Shown: piece after piece, positions 9,267-19,279 of the stretch | How the letters are laid out: the number at the start of each line of letters is the position of its first letter | How positions within the stretch are numbered: the stretch's first letter is position 1 | Origin: Peptococcaceae bacterium | GTDB taxonomy: Bacteria; Bacillota; Desulfitobacteriia; Desulfitobacteriales; Syntrophobotulaceae | Length of the DNA: 43,083 bases | NCBI GenBank assembly: GCA_012517475.1 | Contig: JAAYUV010000082.1 | Location: 1-43,083 of the forward strand | Direction: 5' to 3' | The notes under the pieces: model-generated | What the model was told of the DNA's origin: nothing | The model's database searches: none | Seen by the model: the letters and a program-made list of their open reading frames with translations, nothing else | Translations under genes and position numbers: made by a program

Positions 9267-9614
9267 ATGGGAAAGACATATTCAACAAAGAAAGCCGATA
9301 TTGTTATACGCCTGTCTGAGTTTGAAATGCCTCCTATGCAAGATGTTCTTATTGTTGGGAAAAAAGCCCCTATCGGACCCGAAGCGGCCAGAAGAATGGT
9401 TGATATTCTGTCACCCGAACAATACGAGATTATACAGATGGATCATCCGGTCATTGAAGCGATTGTCATAAGAAAGTCACTTATGAATATTCTTGAACAG
9501 GATAAGCTGATTACTACCATTATGGAAGAGGGAGGCAAGATTGCTAACGACCAAATGATTATTAAAGCTCAGGTAAATATTACCCTTGAGGTTAGCAAAT
9601 CGATTGAATTATGA
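9267..9614 (+). CDS. Hypothetical protein, 115 aa, coupled to a GGDEF protein
   Basis: I do not recognise this family. The protein is soluble-looking, with no signal peptide or membrane segment. It starts MGKTYSTKKADIVIRL and contains a Pro/Met-rich patch (EFEMPPMQDVLIVGKKAPIG at about 19-38). A mixed alpha/beta pattern and an amphipathic C-terminal half with alternating charged and aliphatic residues follow. It is first in a two-gene unit with its own good promoter, and its TGA overlaps the next ATG by four bases. Translational coupling suggests that it works with the CBS-GGDEF protein, perhaps as a sensor or partner. That is inference from position only. Confidence 0.75.
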   Translation: MGKTYSTKKADIVIRLSEFEMPPMQDVLIVGKKAPIGPEAARRMVDILSPEQYEIIQMDHPVIEAIVIRKSLMNILEQDKLITTIMEEGGKIANDQMIIKAQVNITLEVSKSIEL

Positions 9615-10471
9615 TTAAAAAAGTTTCTGAAATTATGGATGTGAATTTTTTAAAGGTAGGGCCCCTGGATTGTGTTTCCGCCATGAAAAATATTGCCCTG
9701 GAGAAGAATATTAACTATTTTCCTATAGTTGAGAACAATAAAACTATTGGGGTAGTTACATATAAAGAGTTGATTCAAGCCCATCCCAACCGGATAGCGG
9801 TGGATGCCATGACCAAAAACTATTCAGTTATTACTCATGAGATGTCCATCTGGGAAGTGAAAAGCATTTTTGAAGATGAGTCTGCTGATCTCCTGATTGT
9901 TGAAAAAAACAAAAAACCGGTAGGGTTAGTAACACCCTCTTTATTAGAAAAGGAATTTCAAAAACACTTTGATTTGCTTACCGGGCTTCCGAAAACGGAT
10001 TATATTTTATATCAGGCTTATGAACTGATAAAAAGGGAGAACGAAATCTCGATCATTTTTATTGATGTAAACAATTTTGGAATTATAGATAAAAAGTACG
10101 GACATGTCAATGGGGATATTGTCTTAAAAGAAATTGCCAATACGCTTAATCAGCATAAACCCGAAAAAACATACATTTGTAGATTTGGCGGGGATGAATT
10201 TGTTATCCTGACTCCTTTTCAGGTTGAAGTTACAAACAAAATTGCTCAGGAACTGCTGGATATCATTGCGACAAAAACATTCTGCAACGGATTTAAAATT
10301 TCTATTTCTGCAGGGATATCCGGAGGAAGAAGAATAACCGGCAGAATATCCGACAGTTACTCGACTGTATTAAATCTAATTAATATTGCAAGTCTGGCTT
10401 GCAGTCAGGCGAAAATGAATACGGACACAATTAGGATAGAAATTAGTTCAGAAAGTATGGATATTGCTTGA
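9611..10471 (+). CDS. CBS-domain diguanylate cyclase-type protein
   Basis: Two N-terminal CBS motifs (about residues 1-56 and 62-117) form a probable Bateman module that binds an adenine nucleotide. They lead into a GGDEF domain (about 120-280). The GGDEF start DLLTGLPKTDYI, the metal-site strand IFIDVNNFG (about 149-157) and RFGGDEF (191-197) are intact, so c-di-GMP synthesis from GTP is plausible. Where an RxxD inhibitory site would stand upstream of GGDEF, the sequence reads KPEK, so product inhibition through a classical I-site is unlikely. There are no membrane segments, so it is probably cytoplasmic. It ends just before a bidirectional terminator at 10527-10569. Confidence 0.9.
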   Translation: MIKKVSEIMDVNFLKVGPLDCVSAMKNIALEKNINYFPIVENNKTIGVVTYKELIQAHPNRIAVDAMTKNYSVITHEMSIWEVKSIFEDESADLLIVEKNKKPVGLVTPSLLEKEFQKHFDLLTGLPKTDYILYQAYELIKRENEISIIFIDVNNFGIIDKKYGHVNGDIVLKEIANTLNQHKPEKTYICRFGGDEFVILTPFQVEVTNKIAQELLDIIATKTFCNGFKISISAGISGGRRITGRISDSYSTVLNLINIASLACSQAKMNTDTIRIEISSESMDIA

Positions 10472-10526
10472 TCATAAATATGTTCGAGAAACTTAAGCAT
10501 TTTGATACTCAATTCAGATTATATTT

Positions 10527-10569
10527 AAAAATGGAAGCATCTTTTTTCGGAAAGATACTTCCATTTTTT
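10527..10569. terminator. Bidirectional terminator
   Basis: AAAAATGGAAG-ATCTTT pairs with AAAGAT-CTTCCATTTTTT around a short TTTCGG loop. It has T's on the plus strand after the stem and A's before it. It sits between the GGDEF gene (+) and the flavoprotein gene (-), which converge here, and can serve both. Confidence 0.88.
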
Positions 10570-10588
10570 TGTTTTCATTTGAACCGGT

Positions 10589-11173
10589 TTAAGAAGTCGT
10601 TTTGATTTGCTTTAATAGTTTTGCCATATTCTTCCCCAAGGTTTCAAAGGTTTTGATTCCTTCGGCGTCTTTTTGAATATCCCCAGGCAAGAGGGACAGC
10701 GTCATATTCCAATAGTTTGAAGAGACGATTACCATTTCTGCAATACCAAAAAAGAAATTGATCGCTGCATAAGTGAAATTCGCACCCGCCCGGCGGGCTG
10801 AAACGACTGCAGTACCTACTTTGCCGCGCAGCATCTCACCGCCGTTTGATCTGTTTACGTAGCCGCACCTGTCAATAAGGGCTTTTACCTCCGTCGCTAC
10901 ATTGCTGAAGTAGGTTGGCGAGCCGATAATGATTCCGTCGGCTTCCTGCATTTTCTGGATAAAATCGTTCATTTCATCATCCTGGCGGGCACAGCGGTTA
11001 TCTTTATTTTCCCGGCATTTCCCGCATGCAAGACAGCCAAATACTTTCCGTCCCCCTAATTGGACCAATTCTGTTTCGATGCCTTCCTTTTCCAATTGTT
11101 CCAGTACAATTTTAATACTTTGGGCGGTATTTCCGTTTTTTCTCGGGCTACCGTTAAATGCAACTACTTTCAA
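10589..11173 (-). CDS. Iron-sulfur flavoprotein (NADPH-dependent FMN reductase family)
   Basis: A 194-aa flavodoxin-fold protein. The N-terminal FMN phosphate loop is NGSPRKNGNTAQ (about 7-18), and GSPTYFSNV forms a second flavin contact. A compact Cys motif at residues 47, 50, 53 and 61 (CLACGKC then C) is the pattern of the archaeal and clostridial Isf iron-sulfur flavoproteins. It probably binds a 4Fe-4S cluster beside FMN. Such proteins move electrons between ferredoxin or NAD(P)H and small acceptors, including oxygen species. The exact substrate cannot be read from the sequence. It stands alone on the minus strand. Confidence 0.88.
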   Translation of the reverse strand: MKVVAFNGSPRKNGNTAQSIKIVLEQLEKEGIETELVQLGGRKVFGCLACGKCRENKDNRCARQDDEMNDFIQKMQEADGIIIGSPTYFSNVATEVKALIDRCGYVNRSNGGEMLRGKVGTAVVSARRAGANFTYAAINFFFGIAEMVIVSSNYWNMTLSLLPGDIQKDAEGIKTFETLGKNMAKLLKQIKTTS

Positions 11174-11379
11174 ACCAATTACCCCTTTAAATCAATTTAC
11201 CTTAGAATATCTTTATCATAAACAATACAGACCCATCTAACAAGTGCTCTCCTTTGTCCATCAGGAGAATTCTTTGTATTTATTTTACTATGGCCATTCA
11301 CTGATAGACCGGTCATTAATCTCCTGCTCAAACTAAGGTATAATGAAGATGTTATTATGAAGGATACGGGAGAAAAGAA

Positions 11380-14300
11380 ATGAATAAACTAAGGTTTATC
11401 TATGGCCGGGCCGGCAGCGGCAAGACAAGTTACTGCCTCCGGGAAATGAAAAAACGAATTGAGGACAGGGTGAACCATCCTTTGGTATACCTTGTTCCTG
11501 AGCAATATACCTTTCAGGCGGAAAAGGATTTGATCCGGGTCGTGGGGAGGGGGGGCATCCTCAAAACCGAAGTACTCAGCTTCCGAAGGTTGTCCTTCCG
11601 GGTTTTCAATCAGGTTGGGGGTATAACCTACCCTCACATTCATCCGGCAGGAAAATGTATGATGATATACAGAATCCTGGATAAAATGAAGAATGATATG
11701 AGTTTTTTTCATCAAGCGGCAGACAGGGAAGGTTTTGTCAATACGATATCTGAGCTGATCACTGAGTTTAAAAGGTATTCCGTTACACCGGAGAAACTGA
11801 TGACGGCCTGTGATGGGCTGGAGCGAAATGAATTATTAAAAGAAAAACTTTCTGAGCTTTCTCTAATTTACAGCGAGTTTGAAAGGATTATCGCACAGCG
11901 TTACCGTGATTCCGATGACGATTTGACTGTTGCCGCCCAAAAGATACCATCCTGTAATTTGTTTGATAACGCTGAAATCTGGATCGATGGATTTGCCGGT
12001 TTTACTCCACAGGAGTATAAGGTGATTGAGAATTTATTAGCGAAAGCAAAAAGGATTAATATTACGCTTTGTAGTGATTCCCTCGAAGAAAGTACCGGGA
12101 GTACGGATGTTTTTGCATCCGCCAAACGTGTCCGGCGAAAGATGGTATCCATTGCCAAAGAATCCGGAGCCGGGATAGATTCACCTATCTGTTTGCAAGC
12201 GCAGCCATTGCCGCGTTTTCAGCATAGTCGTGAGCTTTCTCACCTGGAAGAAAATTTATATGCTTTCCCCTATCGATTCTATCCGGATAAGACAGAAAAT
12301 CTATCTTTGTTTTCTTCCGTTCATATTTTTGCTGAAATCGAAGCTGCTGCCAGGGAGATTATCTGTCTCTGCAGGGACCAGGGGATGCGTTACCGGGATA
12401 TCGCATTGGTAACCAGGGATTTGAAAAAGTATGAAAGTCTCATCGAAATTATTTTTAAAGAATATGGGATACCCTTTTTTCTGGACCGGAAGAGGGATAT
12501 TACCAATCATCCTTTGGTACGGCTCATTCTTTCCATGCTGGATATTTTTAATCAGCAATGGTCCTATGAAACTGTTTTTCGCTATTTGAAGACGGGTCTC
12601 ACCGGGGTGGATAGGGAAGCGGTTGATCTGATTGAAAATTATGTTTTGGCCTGCGGAATTCGGGGCAATCGCTGGACAGGGGATGAGGATTGGAAGATGA
12701 GCCCGGATCTTCTTCCAAATGAAAAGGATCTGAGCATAAACGACAAAAACTTAGAGAAAATTAATCAAATCCGTAAGGAGGTTACAAAGCCCTTATTGGA
12801 ATTCCGCCACAAAATAAAGGGGAGAAGAAAAACAGCGGAAATCTGCGGGGCCCTGTATGATTTTCTATGTGCCCTGGGTGTACCGGAAAGGATGCAGGAA
12901 ATGATTAACGGTTTCCGGGAAGAGGGAAAACTTGATTTGGCTAACGAATACAGCCAGGTATGGAATATTGTCATGGATGTATTTGACCAAACGGTTGAGG
13001 TTATGAGTGAGGAAACCATCGGATTAGAAAGGTTTTCCAAAATCTTAAAAATTGGTTTTGGAGAATATCAGGTAGGGCTTATCCCCGCTTCCCTGGATCA
13101 AGTACTTGTTGGCAGTGTGGAACGTTCCAGAAGTCATGAGATCAAGGCTTTATTTATTCTCGGAGTCAATGACGGAGTGTTTCCCTCTTCGGTCCTGGAA
13201 GAGGGCATATTATCCGACCAGGATAGATCGGTTTTGATAAATGCCGGAATAGAACTGGCCTGTGATACCCGAACCAGGGCTTTTGACGAACAATACCTGG
13301 TTTACCGGGCTTTGACCACTGCGAATCAGTTTTTACGGGTAAGCTGGCCCATTGCCGATCAGGAAGGCCGCACCATGCGCCCCTCCATCATCGTCTCCAG
13401 ACTGAGGAAGATATTTCCCCAAATCAAAGAAAGCAGTAATCTTCCGGGGCTTATTTCGGCGGAAGAAGAAATGGAATTTGTAACAGGCGGATCTCCTTCT
13501 TACAGAAAGATGATTGCAGAAATCCGCAAGAAGTATGAAGGCGCGGAAACTCATCCCATATGGGAGGAAGTATACCGCTGGTATAGTACGGAAGACAGGT
13601 GGCGGACAACATGCAGCCTGATTCCCAAAGCAATATTACACAAAAATATTGCTCTGCCCGTAAGTCAGGATAAGATATTTTCTCTTTACGGGACTCCGGC
13701 TTATACCAGTGTTTCCAGGCTGGAAAAATTCACGGCATGTCCGTTTGCCTTTTATGTGCAATATGGTCTTGGAGCAAAGGAAAGGAAGATCTACCGTTTA
13801 AGCCCTCCGGATGTAGGCACTTTTATGCATTCTGTGATTGAGACGTTTTCCCGATATGTTCTGGAAAAAGATATTTCCTGGAGGGATCTGGACCGGAAAT
13901 GGTGTCAGGAGAGGGTGTCTGCCATCATTGACGAGATGCTGACAAAAATGCAGGGTTCAGGGTTGGCTGCATCGAAGCGTTATACGGCCCTGACTTTAAG
14001 ACTAAAAAGGGTGGTCACCAGGGCAGTATGGCTGATTGCCGAACATATCAGGAGAGGTAGTTTTGAGCCGTTAGGTTATGAAATGGGCTTCGGAGAAGGG
14101 GAAGAATTTCCGCCGATTGTAATTGAAATGGAATCGGGCCAAAAGATTAACCTGACAGGGAAGATAGACCGGGTTGATGCTTTTAAAACGGAAGAAGGAA
14201 CCTACCTGCGGGTGGTGGATTATAAGTCGGGAGCCAAAGACTTTAAACTGTCTGATGTGTTTTATGGTATTCAAATTCAATTAATAACCTATCTCGATGC

Positions 14301-14820
14301 TTTAGGAAACAGTGACTCGGGACTTGGGGACCCGGTCCTTCCCGGAGGAGTTTTGTATTTCCGGATAGATGATCCTGTCATAAAAGGACATGGGAAAATA
14401 ACCGAAGAAGAAATTGAACAGGCCATCATGAAAGAACTCCGGATGAAAGGGTTGCTTTTAGCCGATGTAAGGCTGATCAAAGAAATGGATAAAACCATTG
14501 ACGGATCTTCGCTGATTATTCCGGCCAGGATCAATAAGGGAGATGTGCTGGGCCGATCTTCGGCAGCCACTCAGGAACAATTTTACGTGTTAAGAACCTA
14601 TGTCAGAAAACTTTTGACCGGGCTTTGTGATGAGATCATGAGAGGAAATGTATCCATCAGACCCTATAAAAAAAAGAAGCTCACTTCCTGTACTTATTGT
14701 GATTACGCTGCAGTATGCCAATTTGATACTACGATGAAAGAAAATACGTATAAACTGCTTTATGATCAGAAAGATGGGGTAATTTGGGAGCTTATGAAAG
14801 AAAAGGGCGGTGAACAGTAG
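11380..14820 (+). CDS. addB: Helicase-nuclease AddAB, subunit AddB
   Basis: The AddB subunit of the double-strand-break processing enzyme that acts at Chi-like sites in Firmicutes. At 1146 aa it has the usual length. It shows Walker A GRAGSGKTSYC near the N-terminus, a Chi-scanning inactive helicase core, and a C-terminal RecB-type nuclease domain with YLRVVDYKSGAKD. The four Cys of the AddB iron-sulfur staple are visible: one in FTACPFAF near residue 787, and three in CTYCDYAAVC near 1104-1113. The ATG follows GGGAGAAAAGAA. A TATAAT at 11339-11344 may be its -10 box, but I see no good -35. The stop overlaps the addA GTG by one base. Confidence 0.96.
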   Translation: MNKLRFIYGRAGSGKTSYCLREMKKRIEDRVNHPLVYLVPEQYTFQAEKDLIRVVGRGGILKTEVLSFRRLSFRVFNQVGGITYPHIHPAGKCMMIYRILDKMKNDMSFFHQAADREGFVNTISELITEFKRYSVTPEKLMTACDGLERNELLKEKLSELSLIYSEFERIIAQRYRDSDDDLTVAAQKIPSCNLFDNAEIWIDGFAGFTPQEYKVIENLLAKAKRINITLCSDSLEESTGSTDVFASAKRVRRKMVSIAKESGAGIDSPICLQAQPLPRFQHSRELSHLEENLYAFPYRFYPDKTENLSLFSSVHIFAEIEAAAREIICLCRDQGMRYRDIALVTRDLKKYESLIEIIFKEYGIPFFLDRKRDITNHPLVRLILSMLDIFNQQWSYETVFRYLKTGLTGVDREAVDLIENYVLACGIRGNRWTGDEDWKMSPDLLPNEKDLSINDKNLEKINQIRKEVTKPLLEFRHKIKGRRKTAEICGALYDFLCALGVPERMQEMINGFREEGKLDLANEYSQVWNIVMDVFDQTVEVMSEETIGLERFSKILKIGFGEYQVGLIPASLDQVLVGSVERSRSHEIKALFILGVNDGVFPSSVLEEGILSDQDRSVLINAGIELACDTRTRAFDEQYLVYRALTTANQFLRVSWPIADQEGRTMRPSIIVSRLRKIFPQIKESSNLPGLISAEEEMEFVTGGSPSYRKMIAEIRKKYEGAETHPIWEEVYRWYSTEDRWRTTCSLIPKAILHKNIALPVSQDKIFSLYGTPAYTSVSRLEKFTACPFAFYVQYGLGAKERKIYRLSPPDVGTFMHSVIETFSRYVLEKDISWRDLDRKWCQERVSAIIDEMLTKMQGSGLAASKRYTALTLRLKRVVTRAVWLIAEHIRRGSFEPLGYEMGFGEGEEFPPIVIEMESGQKINLTGKIDRVDAFKTEEGTYLRVVDYKSGAKDFKLSDVFYGIQIQLITYLDALGNSDSGLGDPVLPGGVLYFRIDDPVIKGHGKITEEEIEQAIMKELRMKGLLLADVRLIKEMDKTIDGSSLIIPARINKGDVLGRSSAATQEQFYVLRTYVRKLLTGLCDEIMRGNVSIRPYKKKKLTSCTYCDYAAVCQFDTTMKENTYKLLYDQKDGVIWELMKEKGGEQ

Positions 14821-17800
14821 TGGCCGATAGCAACTGGACAAAGGAACAATGGGACGTGATTAACGCCGAAAACTCTAATCTTCTGGTGGCTGCTGCCGCG
14901 GGGGCCGGCAAAACTGCTGTATTAGTCCGGAGAATTATCCGAAAGATCACAGAGCATGAACATCCGGCAGATATTGACAGATTGCTTGTAGTTACTTTTA
15001 CCAATGCCGCTGCCGCGGAGATGCGGGAAAGAATTGCCGAAGCGATCGCTTCAGAACTGGAAAAAAATCCGGATAACCGGGAAATTCAAAGACAACTGAC
15101 TTTATTGAATAAAGCAAGCATCACCACGATTCACTCCTTTTGCCTGGAGGTCATCCGAAGCAATTTCCATCAGACGGAATTGGATCCTAACTTCCGGATT
15201 GCCGATGAGACGGAAGCACTTCTCCTAAAAAATGAAGTTTTGCAGGAATTGTTTGAAGAGATATATGAAGAAGAAACAGAAAATGAAAATTTCTTTGCTC
15301 TTCTGGAGTCTTACGGGGGAAACAGGGATGATCAAATCCTGCAGGATATGGTATTGAACCTCTATTCCTTTACCAGAAGCTGTCCATGGCCTGAGAAATG
15401 GCTTAAGGAAATGGCCGCAAGTTTTAGCCCCCGGGAAAGACAAGATTTTAGCACAACTTCCTGGGGTCAGGTTTTATTCGAATCCATCCGGATCAAACTG
15501 GAAGGACTCAGGGAGAATATGCTTACAGCCATGGGGATAATCCGTTCAGACAGGGGTTTAGAAAGATACTATCCGGTTTTCGAGGGGGAAATTAATTTTT
15601 TAACCCAAATATCCGGCCTATGTCTGGATTCTACCAGCGAAACCTTGTGGGATGATTTTTATATCAAATTCAGTTCCCTGGAATTCAAGAAGCTCCCCCC
15701 TGCAGCAAAAGATGCAGATCAAGGAAAACAGCAAATCGTTAAAGAGATACGGGACGATGTCAAGAAACAATTGAATAAAATCAAAGAAAGAATCTTCTAT
15801 GCTGATTCCAGAGAAATATTCAGTGATCTTCAATCCATTCAACCTCTCATGCAGTGTTTGGTGGATCTGGTCATTACCTTTGGCAGGAAATATTCTGAAA
15901 AGAAAAGGGAAAAAGGGATTGTAGACTTTAATGACCTGGAACATGGTTGTCTGGAAATCCTTTCTGAATACGATGAATTGGAAGAAATCAAGCCTTCCAA
16001 AGTTGCTCTGGTTTATCGCGAGTGTTTTGAGGAAATCCTTATTGACGAATATCAGGACAGCAACCTGATTCAGGAAATGATCCTGGGTTTGATTTCCAAA
16101 GTCGATGAGCACAAGCCTAATGTTTTTATGGTCGGAGATGTGAAGCAAAGCATTTATCGCTTTAGACAGGCCAAACCGGAATTATTTCTGCAAAAATACA
16201 ATACCTATTCTATGGATCAGGCGAGCCTGTTTCGTAAGATTTTACTATTTAAAAATTTCAGGAGTCGTAAAGAAGTTATCAATGCTGTAAACGATTTGTT
16301 TAAACGAATTATGTCCGTGTCAGTGGGAGAATTGGATTATTCGGATGATGAGGCTTTAAACTTCGGGGCTCAATTTCCGGATTGTTTGGCCGAACAGCAA
16401 ATAGCGGGGGGAGCAGCCGAATTGCATCTGATCGAGACCGGTAAGGGTGAAGAAAATCTTCAAGTGGGAACTGATGCCGGAACGGAATCTTCAGAAACCG
16501 ATGATCCTGGGGAAGACGGTTTTGAAGATGAGGAAATGTTGGATAATATTCAATGCGAAGCACGCATGGTTGTACGCCGTATTCAAGAACTGATGAGGAC
16601 TGATGAAAATGGAAAATACTTCGTGGTGTTTGATAAAAACAGGCAGGAATACCGTAAAGTTACTTATAAGGACATCGTGATCCTTCTGCGAACCACGAAG
16701 AATTGGGCGGAGATTTTTCGGGATGAGCTGGCAGCCGGGGGGATACCCGCTTTTGCAGATACGGGTACCGGTTTCTTTCAGACTCCGGAAGTCCAGGTTA
16801 TGTTATCTTTGCTTCAAATCATTGATAATCCAATGCAGGATATCCCGCTACTGGCAGTGCTGCGCTCTCCTCTTGTTTCTTTTTCAACCGATGAGCTTGC
16901 GGAATTGCGTCTGGCTAAGCGGCAGGTTCCTCTTTATGAGGCTTTGAAGGTATTGGCTGAAAAAGGGAAAGAGGATGCAAATCCGGCATCGGAAAAAGCT
17001 GCCGTGTTTTTGAATCATCTTTTTACTTGGCAGAAAATGTCCCTGTATATGTCAACAGATCAACTTTTATGGCAGCTTTATACCGAAACAGGCTATTATG
17101 GGCTTGTGGGCGCTATGTCTGCGGGTGAGCAGAGACAGGCCAACCTCCGTATTTTGTTTGAAAGGGCAAGGCAATATGAGGAAACGAGTTATAAAGGATT
17201 ATTTAATTTCATCAACTTTGTTGATAAGTTAAAAAATAATAAAGGGGACTTGGGAAGTGCCAAAATACTCGGGGAAAATGATAATGTAGTACGGATTATG
17301 AGTATCCATAAAAGTAAGGGCTTAGAATTCCCGGTAGTAATTCTTTCGGGCTGCGGTAAGAAGTTTAACCTTCAGGATATGAATAAAAGTGTTTTGTTCC
17401 ATCAAGAGTTGGGGATTGGACCGGATATTGTGGATTATAAGGTTCGGCTGGCTTATCCTTCCCTTCCCAAACAGGCCATTCGGGAAAAAATCAAGAAGGA
17501 AACTTTGTCTGAGGAAATGAGGATATTGTATGTAGCTTTGACAAGGGCAAGGGAAAAACTTATTATTACCGGTTCGGTAACGAGTATTTCCGGATCAATG
17601 GAGAAATGGTCAAGGAGTACTGAAGATATAAAAAATCGAATTCCCGTTTGCGAAATCCTTCAAGGCGAGAAATATCTGGATTGGATTGGACCAGCTTTAA
17701 TAAGAGGATTTGATACCGAGGCTTTAAGAAAAAGTAATGAAATATGGGATCTACGAATATGGAATAAGGCCGATATAGCAGGTTCCGCTATAAAGGAAGA

Positions 17801-18587
17801 ACAGGATGAAGAGATCTTCCTTGCCTGGCTTGAAAGCCTGTCTGAACAGAAAGAACAGGGATGTGACACTGATTCTGATTTGAGAGAAAAAAAGACCTTA
17901 ACAAAAGAATTGAGGGGAGAAGTCAGAAGGAGACTGAGCTGGCAATATCCCTATAGCGGTTTAGTTAAGGCGCCTGCCAAAATTTCGGTAACGGAGCTGA
18001 AGAGGCATTATGAAGAAGAACAACAGACTCCAGAACATCTCTTTAAAATGAAAAAACCTTTATTCCTTGCGGGAAAAAAGGGATTAACCGCTGCAGAAGC
18101 GGGAACGGTTATGCATTTTGTTATGCAGCATCTTGATTTTGGAAATGGCGATATAGAAAAACAGATCAGCTTATTTATTGCTCAAGACCTTCTGACAAAG
18201 CAGCAGGCAGAAAGCGTAGATCCGGATAAAATACGGAGGTTTACGGATTCCCTGTTGGGAAGGAGAATGCTTTCTTCGGAAATAATTGAACGGGAAGTTC
18301 CATTTAATATGGAAATCCCTTGTCATGAGATCGTCGAAGGAGAATACGATCCCGAAAAAATACTTTTGCAAGGGGTTATCGATTGTTACTTTGAAGAACC
18401 AGACGGTTTGGTGCTGATCGATTATAAGACTGATACCGTTCCGGAAAGCGGGCTTGAGGAAATCGAAGCAAGATATCGGACCCAGATTTCTTATTACAGC
18501 AGGGCCTTGGAATTGTTAACAGGAAAGAGAGTAAAAGAAAAGTACATCTATCTCTTCAGCTCTGGGGAACTCGTGAGATGCCAATAA
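14820..18587 (+). CDS. addA: Helicase-nuclease AddAB, subunit AddA
   Basis: UvrD/Rep-type 3'-5' helicase with a C-terminal nuclease; partner of AddB in recombinational repair. The 1255 aa show Walker A AAAAGAGKT (about 24-32), VTFTNAAAAEMRERI, ITTIHSFC, Walker B LIDEYQDSN, VGDVKQSIYRFRQA, SIHKSKGLEFPVV and LYVALTRAREKL. The nuclease motif VLIDYKTDTV lies near residue 1198. Translation starts at a GTG that shares one base with the addB stop, so the two subunits are co-translated. No clear terminator follows. Confidence 0.97.
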   Translation: MADSNWTKEQWDVINAENSNLLVAAAAGAGKTAVLVRRIIRKITEHEHPADIDRLLVVTFTNAAAAEMRERIAEAIASELEKNPDNREIQRQLTLLNKASITTIHSFCLEVIRSNFHQTELDPNFRIADETEALLLKNEVLQELFEEIYEEETENENFFALLESYGGNRDDQILQDMVLNLYSFTRSCPWPEKWLKEMAASFSPRERQDFSTTSWGQVLFESIRIKLEGLRENMLTAMGIIRSDRGLERYYPVFEGEINFLTQISGLCLDSTSETLWDDFYIKFSSLEFKKLPPAAKDADQGKQQIVKEIRDDVKKQLNKIKERIFYADSREIFSDLQSIQPLMQCLVDLVITFGRKYSEKKREKGIVDFNDLEHGCLEILSEYDELEEIKPSKVALVYRECFEEILIDEYQDSNLIQEMILGLISKVDEHKPNVFMVGDVKQSIYRFRQAKPELFLQKYNTYSMDQASLFRKILLFKNFRSRKEVINAVNDLFKRIMSVSVGELDYSDDEALNFGAQFPDCLAEQQIAGGAAELHLIETGKGEENLQVGTDAGTESSETDDPGEDGFEDEEMLDNIQCEARMVVRRIQELMRTDENGKYFVVFDKNRQEYRKVTYKDIVILLRTTKNWAEIFRDELAAGGIPAFADTGTGFFQTPEVQVMLSLLQIIDNPMQDIPLLAVLRSPLVSFSTDELAELRLAKRQVPLYEALKVLAEKGKEDANPASEKAAVFLNHLFTWQKMSLYMSTDQLLWQLYTETGYYGLVGAMSAGEQRQANLRILFERARQYEETSYKGLFNFINFVDKLKNNKGDLGSAKILGENDNVVRIMSIHKSKGLEFPVVILSGCGKKFNLQDMNKSVLFHQELGIGPDIVDYKVRLAYPSLPKQAIREKIKKETLSEEMRILYVALTRAREKLIITGSVTSISGSMEKWSRSTEDIKNRIPVCEILQGEKYLDWIGPALIRGFDTEALRKSNEIWDLRIWNKADIAGSAIKEEQDEEIFLAWLESLSEQKEQGCDTDSDLREKKTLTKELRGEVRRRLSWQYPYSGLVKAPAKISVTELKRHYEEEQQTPEHLFKMKKPLFLAGKKGLTAAEAGTVMHFVMQHLDFGNGDIEKQISLFIAQDLLTKQQAESVDPDKIRRFTDSLLGRRMLSSEIIEREVPFNMEIPCHEIVEGEYDPEKILLQGVIDCYFEEPDGLVLIDYKTDTVPESGLEEIEARYRTQISYYSRALELLTGKRVKEKYIYLFSSGELVRCQ

Positions 18588-18668
18588 CTTTTATCTTGAA
18601 TACATGTTCATTTCAAATAAACGACATAATAGGGATAATAACCATTTATCGTAATAAGGGTGGATGAA

Positions 18669-19145
18669 ATGGATAAAGAACAACTGATTTCCCGTTTGAA
18701 TTGGTTTTACAGTCTGGAATTGAACCAGGTGGATCTCTACAAATCTCAAAGCAAAGCATTCGAAAATGAATATGCAGGGCTTGTCTTCGAGCAGCTTTCT
18801 TCCATTGAACAGGGACATGTGGAAAACATCGGTATCAAGATCAAGGAATTGGGAGAAAAACCGACAACTATAGGGGATGTGCTTTCTCCTTTCATCGGAC
18901 ATATTGCGGGCAAGATACTCGGATCGAGGGATCTGCCGGAAGTGTTAAAAATAAATACGATGATTGAGCAAAAAGCGATGAAAGATTATAAGGGTCTGAT
19001 AGAAGATTTGAAAAACAGCGACTACGGGAGCGGAGAATTAATCAAAATTCTCCAAAATAATTTTATTGATGAAAATCTTCATACCGAATGGTTTAAGACA
19101 AAACTCTCGGAATTGCAGACTGTTGAATTTTCTCTAATACCCTAA
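18669..19145 (+). CDS. Ferritin-like di-iron domain protein
   Basis: A protein of about 158 aa whose four-helix pattern carries the full set of di-iron ligands. These are Glu in the first helix (SLELNQ), EQGH in the second, Glu in MIEQKAM in the third, and ENLH in the fourth. I chose the ATG at 18669 because AAGGGTGG precedes it at good spacing; a GTG nine bases upstream is an alternative. No export signal is seen. Relatives include rubrerythrin-like and ferritin-like oxidoreductases acting in peroxide or oxygen defence or iron handling. The specific role is unknown. It lies 81 bases after addA, too far to be sure of co-transcription. Confidence 0.8.
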   Translation: MDKEQLISRLNWFYSLELNQVDLYKSQSKAFENEYAGLVFEQLSSIEQGHVENIGIKIKELGEKPTTIGDVLSPFIGHIAGKILGSRDLPEVLKINTMIEQKAMKDYKGLIEDLKNSDYGSGELIKILQNNFIDENLHTEWFKTKLSELQTVEFSLIP

Positions 19146-19279
19146 AATTTGTGCTCTATGGAGTTTTATATATTCAAAATATTTCAGGCTGCTGGATATT
19201 TTTTAGGCCCATCGGGAATATCTTTCTAAGTAGAGGTAAATTAGGAGAAAGAATTTGCTGTTGGGAAGGGGCTTGGTAA

